Positions 8,772-17,714 of a DNA stretch of 64,000 nt are shown here, piece after piece. A program made the position numbers and the translations under genes. Within the stretch, counting starts at the first letter, position 1. Every line of letters begins with the position of its first letter. The notes under the pieces are model-generated. The model ran no database searches and was not told the origin of the DNA. It saw only the letters and a list, made by a program, of their open reading frames with translations. This DNA comes from Butyrivibrio sp. AC2005 (GTDB lineage Bacteria; Bacillota; Clostridia; Lachnospirales; Lachnospiraceae), in the NCBI RefSeq assembly GCF_000424145.1, contig NZ_AUJI01000030.1, positions 20,524 to 84,523 on the forward strand, given 5' to 3'.

Positions 8772-11084
8772 TTAATCAAACTGTTTAATTACATTTTTGT
8801 CTTTACTACGTTTAGCTTCATAAAGCATTCTGTCAGCATATGACAAAGCTTCCTCCAATTTTTGGTCAACCTCTCTGTCAGCTCTCATGATGCCTATCGA
8901 CACCGAAATGTTATACGGCTTATCACTGGTCTTATTGAAAGTATCAAGCAGCCCATCAACCTTATGACGAAGGATTTCATAAGAACCGGTTACGCTTTCC
9001 GTGGTGACAAATGCATATTCATCTCCTCCGATTCTTCCAATAACAGCATCCTTACCCAATATTGTTCCAAAGACTTCTGCAATTTTCTTCAGTGAAAAAT
9101 CTCCTTCTTCATGCCCAAACCTGTCATTCACTATTTTGAGGTTATTCATATCAGCAAAGCCAACCATACTTATTTCGCCTCTTTTAGCCGCTTCATGAAG
9201 ATAATTTTCTCCCTCCTCAACGAACCCTCTTCTGTTGTACAGTCCCGTAAGATGATCAGTCCTTGACAGATTATCAAGTTCTATATTCATCTGCTTCATA
9301 AGGGTAAGGCTTTCCTCCAGCTCCTGCCTTATCCTCTCATTTTCCTTAAGCATCATAAGTATATGTGTGGACGCTCCGAGCTGTGAAGCAATACACTCTG
9401 CCTCACCAAAAATCTTATCCGTAAGATCAAACATTACAAAACCATACAGTTCCTCTGCAAAAAACAAAGGTAAAAGCGCCATCGCTCTCTGTCTGTCCCC
9501 AAACTCTTCTATATCAAAAAGCCTGTCAAGCAAAACCGGCTGCTCTGTTTTAGGCAATATCTTTACCTGACCATCCTTAAGAACCGCCTTTCTGTTATAT
9601 GTAGGTGCAGGGCGGTACTTCTCATTTTTAAGATGATAGCATGGGCGATCCAGTACATAAATACAGGCATTCTTTACGTCCAGCCAGTCAAAATCGTCCA
9701 GGAAAACACGATAGCTTTGATCTGTTCCATGTTTAAAGTTCATCGTCTTTCTTATAAAGTTCTTTATGGAAATGTCCCTGTCTTTCTGTTCCTTTATCAG
9801 CTCACCCAAAAGACTGTTCTCAATTTTCACAAGGGAATGGGTAGTCTGAAGCGCAGAATCAAACAGCTTAGCCTTATAAATCTCATTATTATGAATAGCA
9901 GCAGACGCAGCCCTGTAAGCATGTCCGATGTACCTTACTATCATATCCACATCAACATACGCCATTGCCTGTGTATGAAAAAGCACATCAAAACCATCTG
10001 CTATTTCTGCCACATCCTCTTTTGCACTTTCAGATTCACTATCTAAGGCTTTAGCCTTTAACATTATCCCCTTAAATATTTCATATACCTTTTGCGCATC
10101 ATCCTTGTCACACTCATTAAGAAATCTGTAAAAGGAGGAATTAAAATAGTCCCTTATCTCTATTTCCGTAACATCCGCATCCTGAGCAGCTGTTTTTTCT
10201 ATCTTCCCAAAGGATTCCCTGATGATAAGCCTTGCGGGAATGGTAACACTTTCTGTTTTTTCGCCCCGGATCTTCTTTAATAGCGTTGTAAGTGCTACAT
10301 CCCCAAGATTAAACGGATCAGCGGCAACCGTTGATAAGGGTGGATCCATCTTGGCACTGTTAACAACGTTGTCATATCCCATGACGAATACATCTTTTCC
10401 TACCGTCTTTCCATGCTTTGCAAGCACCTCATAAGCCATTATTGCCATCTCGTCATTTACACAGAACAGCCCATCCATATCAGGATTGTCCAGCATTAAG
10501 CGCTCTATCGCATCAGCTGTTTTTTCAGTGCATGCAAGATCACCAACCTGTTTACTGCTTTCAGAATACTTAAGTCCTGCTTCCTCTAACGTGTCATAAA
10601 AAGCATTTTCCCTTTCCATGGCATCTGTATTTCCTGATGGCCCTGCCACAATGCACAAATGTCTGCACCCGCAGTCATTTATCAGCTTAAGCACACCTTC
10701 TCTTACAGCATTCCTGTTGTCATAACATATACAACAGCGGCTGCTGTCTTTCGTAGCCGCAATAACGCAGGGAATATCATCAAATCCTCTTAGGAATTCA
10801 TCTGTTTTTTCTGCAGTGGTAAAGCATCCAATGCTTCCTGCTGCTATGATAAGTCCATCTATATTATTTGCATTGGGGTAGGCAAAAAGCGTATTATACT
10901 GGTACTCATAGGCAATTTCATCATTATCTTCACTGAGCCTGTCTATGTATTTCCCCGGAAAAACAAATACATTAACATCTTTTCTGGCTGCAGTATGCAT
11001 AACTCCAAGACATAGCTGAATAGAATAATCATCAGCTATACCTCCTACAAGGATTCCAATTTTCAATCTGTTTTCACCTGACAT
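8772..11084 (-). CDS. LacI-type sugar-binding domain fused to a GGDEF diguanylate cyclase
   Basis: 770 residues from the ATG at 11084, which has AGAGGG 6-7 nt upstream; an upstream TTG at 11132 lacks such a site. The N-terminal ~300 residues (KIGILVGGIADDYSIQL to RLIIRESFGK) are a periplasmic-binding-protein/LacI ligand fold, including VFVMGYDNVVNSAKMDPPLSTV. A helical/GAF-like middle follows. The last ~170 residues are a GGDEF domain with RTDHLTGLYNRRGF and active-site RIGGDEYAF. No DNA-binding helix-turn-helix and no signal peptide are seen, and no RxxD inhibitory I-site precedes the GGDEY. It should make c-di-GMP in response to a cytoplasmic sugar ligand. Its place between the LacI pair and the transporter points to mannan breakdown products. 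Confidence 0.9.
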   Translation of the reverse strand: MSGENRLKIGILVGGIADDYSIQLCLGVMHTAARKDVNVFVFPGKYIDRLSEDNDEIAYEYQYNTLFAYPNANNIDGLIIAAGSIGCFTTAEKTDEFLRGFDDIPCVIAATKDSSRCCICYDNRNAVREGVLKLINDCGCRHLCIVAGPSGNTDAMERENAFYDTLEEAGLKYSESSKQVGDLACTEKTADAIERLMLDNPDMDGLFCVNDEMAIMAYEVLAKHGKTVGKDVFVMGYDNVVNSAKMDPPLSTVAADPFNLGDVALTTLLKKIRGEKTESVTIPARLIIRESFGKIEKTAAQDADVTEIEIRDYFNSSFYRFLNECDKDDAQKVYEIFKGIMLKAKALDSESESAKEDVAEIADGFDVLFHTQAMAYVDVDMIVRYIGHAYRAASAAIHNNEIYKAKLFDSALQTTHSLVKIENSLLGELIKEQKDRDISIKNFIRKTMNFKHGTDQSYRVFLDDFDWLDVKNACIYVLDRPCYHLKNEKYRPAPTYNRKAVLKDGQVKILPKTEQPVLLDRLFDIEEFGDRQRAMALLPLFFAEELYGFVMFDLTDKIFGEAECIASQLGASTHILMMLKENERIRQELEESLTLMKQMNIELDNLSRTDHLTGLYNRRGFVEEGENYLHEAAKRGEISMVGFADMNNLKIVNDRFGHEEGDFSLKKIAEVFGTILGKDAVIGRIGGDEYAFVTTESVTGSYEILRHKVDGLLDTFNKTSDKPYNISVSIGIMRADREVDQKLEEALSYADRMLYEAKRSKDKNVIKQFD

Positions 11085-11162
11085 TTTAATCCCTCTGCAT
11101 GCTCTATCACCATAAGGCAAACAAAGAGCCAATAGTAATGTATTTTTCCATAAGTTAAAACA

Positions 11163-11204
11163 CGGCTGACATAAGGAATTAGTTTAATCCTAATATGTCA
11201 ACCG
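11163..11204. promoter_or_regulatory. Interrupted palindrome between the LacI pair and the GGDEF gene
   Basis: CGG-C-TGACATA (11163-11173) mirrors TATGTCA-A-CCG (11194-11204), with GGA/TCC pairs inside. On the minus strand the inner arm includes TTGACA, a possible -35 element for the GGDEF gene. It could therefore be an operator or a terminator of the LacI genes. Confidence 0.45.
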
Positions 11205-11240
11205 CCATAAAACAATGTATATTTTATTAAATAATCATAA

Positions 11241-12284
11241 CTAATTAGGCGCAGACCGCGGTTTTCCTACTGACTCCCCGGGGATAAGGCTCCCCCTGAT
11301 CATTGCAGATTCAAAGGGCGTTTTCGGATTATGAAGTCTCATGGTCATAAGCTCAATCGCCTTACCTGCCATCACATCTATATCCATCTTGTAACTGGCA
11401 AGAGACAGCCCCTGCTTCATGTCGGGAGCATAATTATCAAAGCCTATAACGGAAACATCCTCAGGGACTCTGTACCCATTCCCGGTTAAACGCTCTATCA
11501 GCAAAAGCGCAGAAACATCACAATTACAAAAAAAGGCCGTTGGCATCTGTTTCTTATCAGGAAGCTTAAAGGTGCCCTCTGCTCCTATGTTGCCATCCGC
11601 GTCCCTGTCCCCAACCACTATGGGATTTTTACCAAAGTCTACAGAAAAACCGGAAGCAGAAAGCTGCTTGCACATTCCAATATACCTTTCATCGATACTT
11701 GGCGTAACATTCATGGTTCCTACAAAACCAATATTTTTGTGCCCCATCCCAAGAAGATACCCGGCTATCTCATATCCCCCAAGGATGTTATCAGCTATGA
11801 CCGCATCTCCTGCTATCTCCTCGTAAACAGAATCCAGTGACACAAGTGGCACATCAACAATCTCCTTTAGCATCCTAAGATACCCCACATCAAAGGCTCC
11901 AAGGATAATTATACCGTCTACGTTGTCCTGCCTCACAAGATTAGGGACATTCTTTTCAGTCTCCGCTGTCTTACTGATAACCTCCAAAAGAGTAAATATC
12001 TTCTTTTCATTCGAAATAAGCGATAATTTCTGGTATATACGCCAATAGAATGACTGGCTGTGATCAAGGTATCTCTCGGCAACAATAACTCCTATGACTT
12101 TGATTTTACGGGCAACGTCATTCTTATCCTTTCTTACATAACCCATTTCATCTGCAAGACTTTCAATCTTCTCCCGCAGCTCATTACTAACACCTTTTTT
12201 ACCTGAAAGGGCTTTTGACACAGTCACGCTGCTAACGCCAAGCTTCTCTGCGATATCAGACAAGGTAATATTATTCTGCATCAT
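11241..12284 (-). CDS. LacI family transcriptional regulator (second of a tandem pair)
   Basis: 347 residues. The N-terminal helix-turn-helix TLSDIAEKLGVSSVTVSKAL plus hinge is followed by a sugar-binding core with IIILGAFDVG, DSVYEEIAGDAVIADN and VIGFDNYAPDMKQ. The start overlaps the stop of the preceding LacI gene by 4 bp (ATGATG after GAGGGAAAA), so the pair is co-translated. Ligand-dependent repressors of this kind bind palindromic operators with a central CpG or AT step. The mannan locus is the obvious target, with an intracellular manno-oligosaccharide as inducer, but that is inference. Confidence 0.92.
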   Translation of the reverse strand: MMQNNITLSDIAEKLGVSSVTVSKALSGKKGVSNELREKIESLADEMGYVRKDKNDVARKIKVIGVIVAERYLDHSQSFYWRIYQKLSLISNEKKIFTLLEVISKTAETEKNVPNLVRQDNVDGIIILGAFDVGYLRMLKEIVDVPLVSLDSVYEEIAGDAVIADNILGGYEIAGYLLGMGHKNIGFVGTMNVTPSIDERYIGMCKQLSASGFSVDFGKNPIVVGDRDADGNIGAEGTFKLPDKKQMPTAFFCNCDVSALLLIERLTGNGYRVPEDVSVIGFDNYAPDMKQGLSLASYKMDIDVMAGKAIELMTMRLHNPKTPFESAMIRGSLIPGESVGKPRSAPN

Positions 12285-13309
12285 TTTTCCCTCATATCTC
12301 TTACTGATGACCTTTTCACAACATATGAGTCTATCTCATATATTGTTCCTGCAAGAGTTGGATCAAGTGTCTCATTTATTACCTGCTCTATGGCAAGCTT
12401 TGCCATCTTTGCCAGATCAACATTGTAGGTAGTAAGTATATTTTCCAGCTCATTGCCACTTAAGTAATTATCGTAGCCCACAAGCGAAATATCTTCCGGC
12501 ACATTCATTCCTCGTTCAAGAAGCGCCTTATAAAGCGTCCCTGCTGCATAGTCACTGCTGCACACAAATGCTGTAGGAAGCTCCTTCGGGAGGTCTATAC
12601 TTGGAGTTTCATTGTCGCCGCTTCTGTCTGACAAAATCCACTCCCTGTTTACTTTTAGCCCATTTTCCCTCATACACTTTTTATAGCCATAGTATCTGTC
12701 AATAATATTTCGTGAATAATCAAGCGCACCTACAAAGCCAATATCTTTATGTCCGGCAAGAACAAGCTCCCTGGTCGCCCTGTACATCCCATAATAGTTT
12801 CCTGACAGAATAGAAGTATAATTGCCCATTTCTATCTGCTGGTCCATAATTACCACAGGTACTTTTATTGACAAAAGCAACCTTTCGAGATATTTCTCAC
12901 GAACGGGTCCTATAATAATCACCCCATCCACATCCATTTTGGGCGGGAGCTTTGCATTATCACTATAATCCTGAATAATTGCAAGCGAAGTAAAGCACTC
13001 TCCCTCGGACGCAGCATAAGCAACCTTCTGGTACATTTCCCAGTAAAAAGATGCCCCAACGAGCATATATCTTTCAGAGACAATAACTCCAATGGTTTTT
13101 CCCCTGGTTATACTTTTTTCTTCATTAACCGCGGTATTATTCTGATATTTGTCAGTATCAAGCCCCAGGCTTACAGCACATTCCTTTATTTTTTTTCGCA
13201 TTTCCTGGCTTACACCAGGTCTTCCTGCAAGGGAATTTGATACTGTTACAACAGATACCCCTAAAGTATCAGCAATATCCTTTAACTTTACTTTTTGTTT
13301 TGGTCTCAT
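12281..13309 (-). CDS. LacI family transcriptional regulator (first of a tandem pair)
   Basis: 342 residues with the N-terminal helix-turn-helix KLKDIADTLGVSVVTVSNSL and a PBP1-type ligand domain (GVIIIGPVREKYLERLL, DISLVGYDNYLSGNELEN). It shares the phrase VIVSERY and the early YWxxYQK motif with the downstream LacI protein, so the two are recent-looking paralogues. A GGAGGTTGATAG ribosome binding site precedes the ATG. A CTTAAATTAATTA word lies 25-40 bp upstream and may be an autoregulatory site. Confidence 0.92.
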   Translation of the reverse strand: MRPKQKVKLKDIADTLGVSVVTVSNSLAGRPGVSQEMRKKIKECAVSLGLDTDKYQNNTAVNEEKSITRGKTIGVIVSERYMLVGASFYWEMYQKVAYAASEGECFTSLAIIQDYSDNAKLPPKMDVDGVIIIGPVREKYLERLLLSIKVPVVIMDQQIEMGNYTSILSGNYYGMYRATRELVLAGHKDIGFVGALDYSRNIIDRYYGYKKCMRENGLKVNREWILSDRSGDNETPSIDLPKELPTAFVCSSDYAAGTLYKALLERGMNVPEDISLVGYDNYLSGNELENILTTYNVDLAKMAKLAIEQVINETLDPTLAGTIYEIDSYVVKRSSVRDMREK

Positions 13310-13405
13310 CTATCAACCTCCAAATATCATTATGGCTTAAATTAATTATGCAATCAATGATTTAGCGGTTAAAAAATAATAAACTAAAGCAATATCAAAA
13401 AACGT

Positions 13406-14497
13406 TCACGCAGTTATTATAGAAACAAGGTAAAAGCTACTATTATCCTCCTTTGTGGCGCTTATAATTTCTATATCCAGCGAATGGTCTGCCTTTATAC
13501 TACTGTCTAGTACAGTCTGGAGATAAAGGCAGTCTCCCCAGTCTTCATCAAAGTTTGCATCCAGCCTGGCAGAATCATTCCTGTCCCCATCAATGATCGC
13601 GATAGCTACAGGAGCTGGCCTGTTTACTGTCTTTCTATACTGGATTGCAATAGATCTGACATCAATAAAGTCAAAATGAATTCTGTCACCAGCCACTTCA
13701 CCTATCCATCCATTTTTAAAAAGGTCGAGATGTCCTGTCTTTTCAGAAGTATCAGCCCTGAATCCGGATAATACAGGCCTGCTGTTTTCTATAGTAAACC
13801 GCGTTGGAAATTCAAATCTGTTTTGCGTTACAGGAAGCTTTTCAATATCATCTGCAGTATCAAAAGCATCTGCCTCCTGTGTTGCCTTTATATCAGATAT
13901 GGTTTTTATTATTTCCCCTGCTACAAGCCCATGTCCAAAGTCATTAGGATGTAACCCATCCGGTGTTATGTCATTTCTGTTATATTCTCCCTCGCATATT
14001 CTCCTGTAAACGGTATCCCTGATACTTACATTAGGTATATCGTAATATTTTCCAACACTGTCATGTATATCCTGAGCTGTCTTGCCATCATCATAAAAAA
14101 CATTGTTAAGTAGAAGCATTGCCGGTTTGTTATCTGCATACCATATTTTCCGTATCAGTCCCTCATAGGTCTCTTGAAAAAATGCTTCCGGCTCGTCATT
14201 AACAGAAAAATCCACTATGACAAAATCAGGTCTGTACATAAGCAAATCCCTGTGTACTCTTGAAACTCCAAAGTGTGATGATGTACCACCTATTCCGGCA
14301 TTCACATAGTGGAACTTCGCATTCGGAAATTCATTTTTAAACCATTCAAAGACCCTGTAAGCATAACAAAACTCCGGAGTTGAAGCGAGTGCGCCCTGAG
14401 TAATGGATCCTCCAAAAAAGCCCAATACCAGTTCCTCACCAGCCTCTGCTCGCTTTACAAAGTCCCTTAATCTTTTTATTCCTGTAATATAATCCAT
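13406..14497 (-). CDS. SGNH carbohydrate esterase (CE17-like acetyl mannan esterase)
   Basis: 363 residues. The N-terminal SGNH hydrolase domain shows block I FFGGSITQG with nucleophile Ser31, a block III-type segment VDFSVNDEPEAF and a block V DGLHPNDFGHG with the catalytic Asp/His. The last ~140 residues form a beta-rich carbohydrate-binding-like domain. This SGNH-plus-C-terminal-beta-domain order and length fit the CE17 mannan acetyl esterases of Roseburia-type bacteria; CE2 has the reverse order. No signal peptide, so it should deacetylate imported manno-oligosaccharides in the cytoplasm, ahead of the epimerase/phosphorylase steps. Family identity is moderately sure, the exact position specificity unknown. 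Confidence 0.75.
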   Translation of the reverse strand: MDYITGIKRLRDFVKRAEAGEELVLGFFGGSITQGALASTPEFCYAYRVFEWFKNEFPNAKFHYVNAGIGGTSSHFGVSRVHRDLLMYRPDFVIVDFSVNDEPEAFFQETYEGLIRKIWYADNKPAMLLLNNVFYDDGKTAQDIHDSVGKYYDIPNVSIRDTVYRRICEGEYNRNDITPDGLHPNDFGHGLVAGEIIKTISDIKATQEADAFDTADDIEKLPVTQNRFEFPTRFTIENSRPVLSGFRADTSEKTGHLDLFKNGWIGEVAGDRIHFDFIDVRSIAIQYRKTVNRPAPVAIAIIDGDRNDSARLDANFDEDWGDCLYLQTVLDSSIKADHSLDIEIISATKEDNSSFYLVSIITA

Positions 14498-14552
14498 TTT
14501 TCTTTTCCCTTTAGTCTTACAAATTGCGCTTCAAAATCCTTTTTTCTCTGAA

Positions 14553-15539
14553 TCAAAATCCCTGCTTTGCCTCATAAAGCCCCGGCAGATTCTCCTTTGT
14601 TACTACATTGGGGCTGTTGTAAACCTTTTTCAGATATTCAAACGTGTTATATTCCTCAGTTTTACAAAAATCCAGTGACCAGGTCATAAAGCTTGCCCAT
14701 CCGATTTTTTCATCATGAACATTCTCAGGATCCGGCAGAACCCCCACCTCTCCAAGAATAACCGGCTTCTTTGTGTCTGTTATCCCCGTCAAGACCTTAT
14801 ACTGCTCTGCATAAGAGGTATGAACATGCTTATCTGTGTACAGGTCAACAGATATCACATCTACAATGTCATCACCGGGATAAAAATCCTTTACATGTGA
14901 GTTCCATACCCATATAAGATTGTTCAAGTGGTGAAGCCCTACAAATCTTTCATACATAATTCTGTATAGCTTCTTTACAGGTTCTGCGCCTTTGGCTCCC
15001 CACCAGAACCAGGTTCCATCACTCTCATGAAATGGTCTCCATAGAATAGGAATCTCCTTCTCACAAAATGGTCTTAATATACCTGCCATAACATCCAGAT
15101 CCGAGATCATTGCTGCATATTCAGGAGTTCCTTCTGTTGCTGCCTTCTCCGGATCATAAGGAGTATTTTCAGTATAAAAAGCCTTGGATCTGCCATATAA
15201 CGGAGAAAACCAGTGCCATGTAAAAGTAATGAGCCCCTGCTCGGCAGCCCATTCCCATGCTTTTTTTAATGTTCCATTATTTCCAACTATCTCATCCATA
15301 CACTCCCTATCTGTATCCAGATAATTGATATTCGGCGAATATGACAGAAGCTCAAAGCCAAGAAGCGCCGGTTTCTTTCCTGTCTTTTCTTCTATCAGAT
15401 GCAGTTCCTCCTGCTCCATTGTCTGTGTATGCTGCCCTGTGATAATCTTGTCATATGTAATGTCAGAGAGATACTTAAGTACATTCCTCGCGCCCTGCTG
15501 CATACAAGGATTACTTGGTTCATAAATCTTGTCACTCAT
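14553..15539 (-). CDS. GH26 beta-mannanase, cytoplasmic
   Basis: 328 residues from the ATG at 15539, which has AAAGGAG at ideal spacing. The longer frame to 15653 runs through a leader hairpin and lacks a site. GH26 catalytic residues are plain: acid/base Glu172 in WRPFHESDG and nucleophile Glu264 in VILGEVG, with TWHWFSP near 108. No signal peptide or binding module is visible, unlike secreted mannanases, so it likely acts on imported oligosaccharides, perhaps releasing mannobiose for the epimerase. It is first in a run of minus-strand mannan genes and 55 bp before the esterase gene. Confidence 0.88.
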   Translation of the reverse strand: MSDKIYEPSNPCMQQGARNVLKYLSDITYDKIITGQHTQTMEQEELHLIEEKTGKKPALLGFELLSYSPNINYLDTDRECMDEIVGNNGTLKKAWEWAAEQGLITFTWHWFSPLYGRSKAFYTENTPYDPEKAATEGTPEYAAMISDLDVMAGILRPFCEKEIPILWRPFHESDGTWFWWGAKGAEPVKKLYRIMYERFVGLHHLNNLIWVWNSHVKDFYPGDDIVDVISVDLYTDKHVHTSYAEQYKVLTGITDTKKPVILGEVGVLPDPENVHDEKIGWASFMTWSLDFCKTEEYNTFEYLKKVYNSPNVVTKENLPGLYEAKQGF

Positions 15540-15602
15540 ATTTGCTCCTTTATCCTTTAAAGATCTTATTATTTTTTTCGCCCTGCATTTCAGGACGATT
15601 CT

Positions 15603-15646
15603 ATGACTTCTTGATCGTAAAGATGAAAAAGCGTTCAAGAAGTCAT
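15603..15646 (-). promoter_or_regulatory. 12-bp inverted repeat in the leader of the GH26 gene
   Basis: ATGACTTCTTGA (15603-15614) and its perfect complement (15635-15646) flank a 20-nt spacer, 64-107 nt upstream of the GH26 start. No T-run follows directly. It may fold in the mRNA leader or be a regulator site. Confidence 0.5.
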
Positions 15647-15889
15647 CCCTCACTTAATTAATTTAACTTAATATAGTTTTACTAATTGCTTATTTTAACT
15701 TAATATTGCATATCTCTTTCTCTTTTGCAATACTGTTTTTTTGTTTTCATAATGAATTTCGCATATAGAAATATACTTCCCTTATCGCTATACAATTAAT
15801 ATATAGTTACGCAAAAGTACTTTCTCTAATAGATGAATATAGCATGCAACTGCAAATATGATGATGATAACTGTAAGGAGGGTTGGCAT

Positions 15890-16345
15890 ATGGTAGACTA
15901 CACAGAAGAAAAAGGATACCAATATCACATCCATACTAACAAAGACAATGTTGGCGGATATGTCATCGTTACCGGCGATCCGGGTAGATGCGAATCTATA
16001 GCCCAGTATCTGGATGATCCCGAATTGATAGCATCCAACAGGGAATATACCACATATACAGGTAAGCTATGCGGTGAGAAAATAAGTGTGACTTCAACAG
16101 GAATCGGCGGCCCTTCTTCTGCGATAGCATTTGAAGAACTATATAAATGCGGTGCTCATACACTGATACGAGTAGGGACATGTGGAGGCATCCAGTTAGA
16201 TGTCAAAGGTGGAGATCTTATCATCGCAACAGGCGCCATCAGAATGGAAGGAACCACTAAAGAGTATGTGCCTGTAGAGTTTCCCGCTGTTGCAAATTAT
16301 GAAGTGGTAGGGGCTGTGCATTTACTTAGTGCGACAGCCCCTTAG
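15890..16345 (+). pseudogene. Truncated uridine phosphorylase
   Basis: The N-terminal ~145 residues of a nucleoside (uridine) phosphorylase: [12 protein letters not shown] phosphate loop, [26 protein letters not shown] and RVGTCGG. The family normally has 240-260 residues, so the C-terminal ~100, with the uracil/ribose-binding part, are gone. The last codons ([13 protein letters not shown]) are not phosphorylase sequence; they are read through a GC-rich hairpin that looks like a terminator. The start at 15890 has an AAGGAGGG site. It is probably non-functional. Confidence 0.75.
16309..16341. terminator. Hairpin at the end of the truncated uridine phosphorylase
   Basis: GGGGCTGT-GCA pairs with TGC-G-ACAGCCCC around a short loop at about 16310-16341. 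On the plus strand it is followed by TTAGAAGTTTTGGATTT. The minus side drains the methyltransferase gene. It is coding for the last residues of the truncated ORF. Confidence 0.6.
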
Positions 16346-16420
16346 AAGTTTTGGATTTATTTTATTCTTTATTTCGTTTTATTTATTTTTCATTTAAGAA
16401 ATATGCATACAATCTTATCA

Positions 16421-17197
16421 TTAGCAAGCTACAAAAAGACCCGGATCCTTAGGTAACCTCAGCACTCCATCAACCATGTGTGCTAATAGTGTTTCTCTTA
16501 CTTCATTTCTTGAAAGTGTGCAGGAATTCTCAAATGTGATTCCTGAATATATATAATCCATCAGGTCATCAATATTTGTCACTTCAAGGGAATCATTGTA
16601 ACGCTTAATCCCGACATTGGAAAAGAATGGTTCTAACTTTTCTCCTCCATTTTCAAGGGAGAAGTTATTATCATAGGATATATCCTGTTTGAGAATGGTT
16701 ACAACAGTTTCCAGTATGCCATTTTTCCCTGCTGTTCCGGCATAGAAACATCCGCCAGGTTTAAGTACTCTTCGAACCTCAGATATTGCCCTGCTTATAT
16801 CCGGTACATGATAGAGCATGCAATTGGCAATAACCATATCAAATGTATTGTCTTCATACGGAATATCCTGGATATCAATAACCTTGTAATCAACATTTGC
16901 AAGCTCTCCAAGATTCTTCCTGGCTTCTTTAAGCATGCCTTCGCTCATGTCGGATAATACCAGCTTTGACAATCTGCTTATAACATCCGTATGATTTACC
17001 CACATAACTGCACTTCCGGCTCCAAGTTCCAAAACTCTCATTCCGTCTTCAAACTTCATTACTGTAAAATACCAATTGTGCAGCCCCATCTTATTTGTTG
17101 AATACTTGTCATGAATTGAGATTCTTGTGTTAAGTCCTGCCGAATTCTTGTACTGATCTTTAACAAATTTTGTGTCGTCAATAAGTATATTCCCCAT
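16421..17197 (-). CDS. Class I SAM-dependent methyltransferase
   Basis: 258 residues of the Methyltransf_11/25 type. Motif I VLELGAGSA near residue 55 binds S-adenosylmethionine, motif II region VIDIQDIPYEDNTFDMVIAN near 105-125 and motif III RRVLKPGGCFYAGT near 140-155. A GGAGGAGC ribosome binding site precedes the ATG. It follows a TIGR04076 protein gene by 27 bp and is probably co-transcribed with it. The acceptor is unknown; proteins with this pattern methylate small metabolites, quinones or antibiotics. Confidence 0.87.
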   Translation of the reverse strand: MGNILIDDTKFVKDQYKNSAGLNTRISIHDKYSTNKMGLHNWYFTVMKFEDGMRVLELGAGSAVMWVNHTDVISRLSKLVLSDMSEGMLKEARKNLGELANVDYKVIDIQDIPYEDNTFDMVIANCMLYHVPDISRAISEVRRVLKPGGCFYAGTAGKNGILETVVTILKQDISYDNNFSLENGGEKLEPFFSNVGIKRYNDSLEVTNIDDLMDYIYSGITFENSCTLSRNEVRETLLAHMVDGVLRLPKDPGLFVAC

Positions 17198-17224
17198 GTA
17201 GCTCCTCCAATTTTATAGCATTTC

Positions 17225-17593
17225 TTAGCCTTGTGTTTCATCCGGATAATCCCAGAAGCCGCCTGTATGGAAATTTTCATTTCCCAAAGGTTGTGCAGTC
17301 AGTTTGAAAATCACACATCCATCAGGGCACACAACTGTTTTGGAGTATTTCCCATCGCCTCCCACTTTGGTAAGATCTCCGCCGCTTCTGACAGCTTCCA
17401 TCAGGGGATACAGCATCATCATTGTCTTTGAACAGATTCCGTACCCATCCTGATTAACCGGACATCCATAGGTGCATTTGTAAACATCCCCGATTTCTTC
17501 ACCATTACGGCAATATCTTTCTGTATGATCTCCATGCAAAAAGCCTGTTACTTCTACCGTAAATTCATATTCTTCGTCATACCACTTTTTCAT
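17225..17593 (-). CDS. TIGR04076 family small Cys-rich protein
   Basis: 122 residues with the family pattern of a beta-rich N-terminus (YEFTVEVTGF), conserved cysteines in YKCTYGCPVN and GYGICSKTM, and VVCPDGCVIFKLTA near the C-terminus. Function is unknown for the family. It sits directly upstream of the methyltransferase with an AGGTGATAAACT-ATG start. Confidence 0.75.
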   Translation of the reverse strand: MKKWYDEEYEFTVEVTGFLHGDHTERYCRNGEEIGDVYKCTYGCPVNQDGYGICSKTMMMLYPLMEAVRSGGDLTKVGGDGKYSKTVVCPDGCVIFKLTAQPLGNENFHTGGFWDYPDETQG

Positions 17594-17714
17594 AGTTTAT
17601 CACCTTCTTTTAATCTGTCTGATAACTTAATCACATTCTTTAATTATACAGAAAAAAGGTGCAGTTACCTATAATAAACAATCAAAAAGTAACCTTTCTT
17701 CTTAATATTTTTTA

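Noticed and set aside
11084..11132. TTG start at 11132 for the sensor-GGDEF protein
   Set aside because: It has no ribosome binding site and adds 16 non-homologous residues; the ATG at 11084 has AGAGGG at correct spacing.
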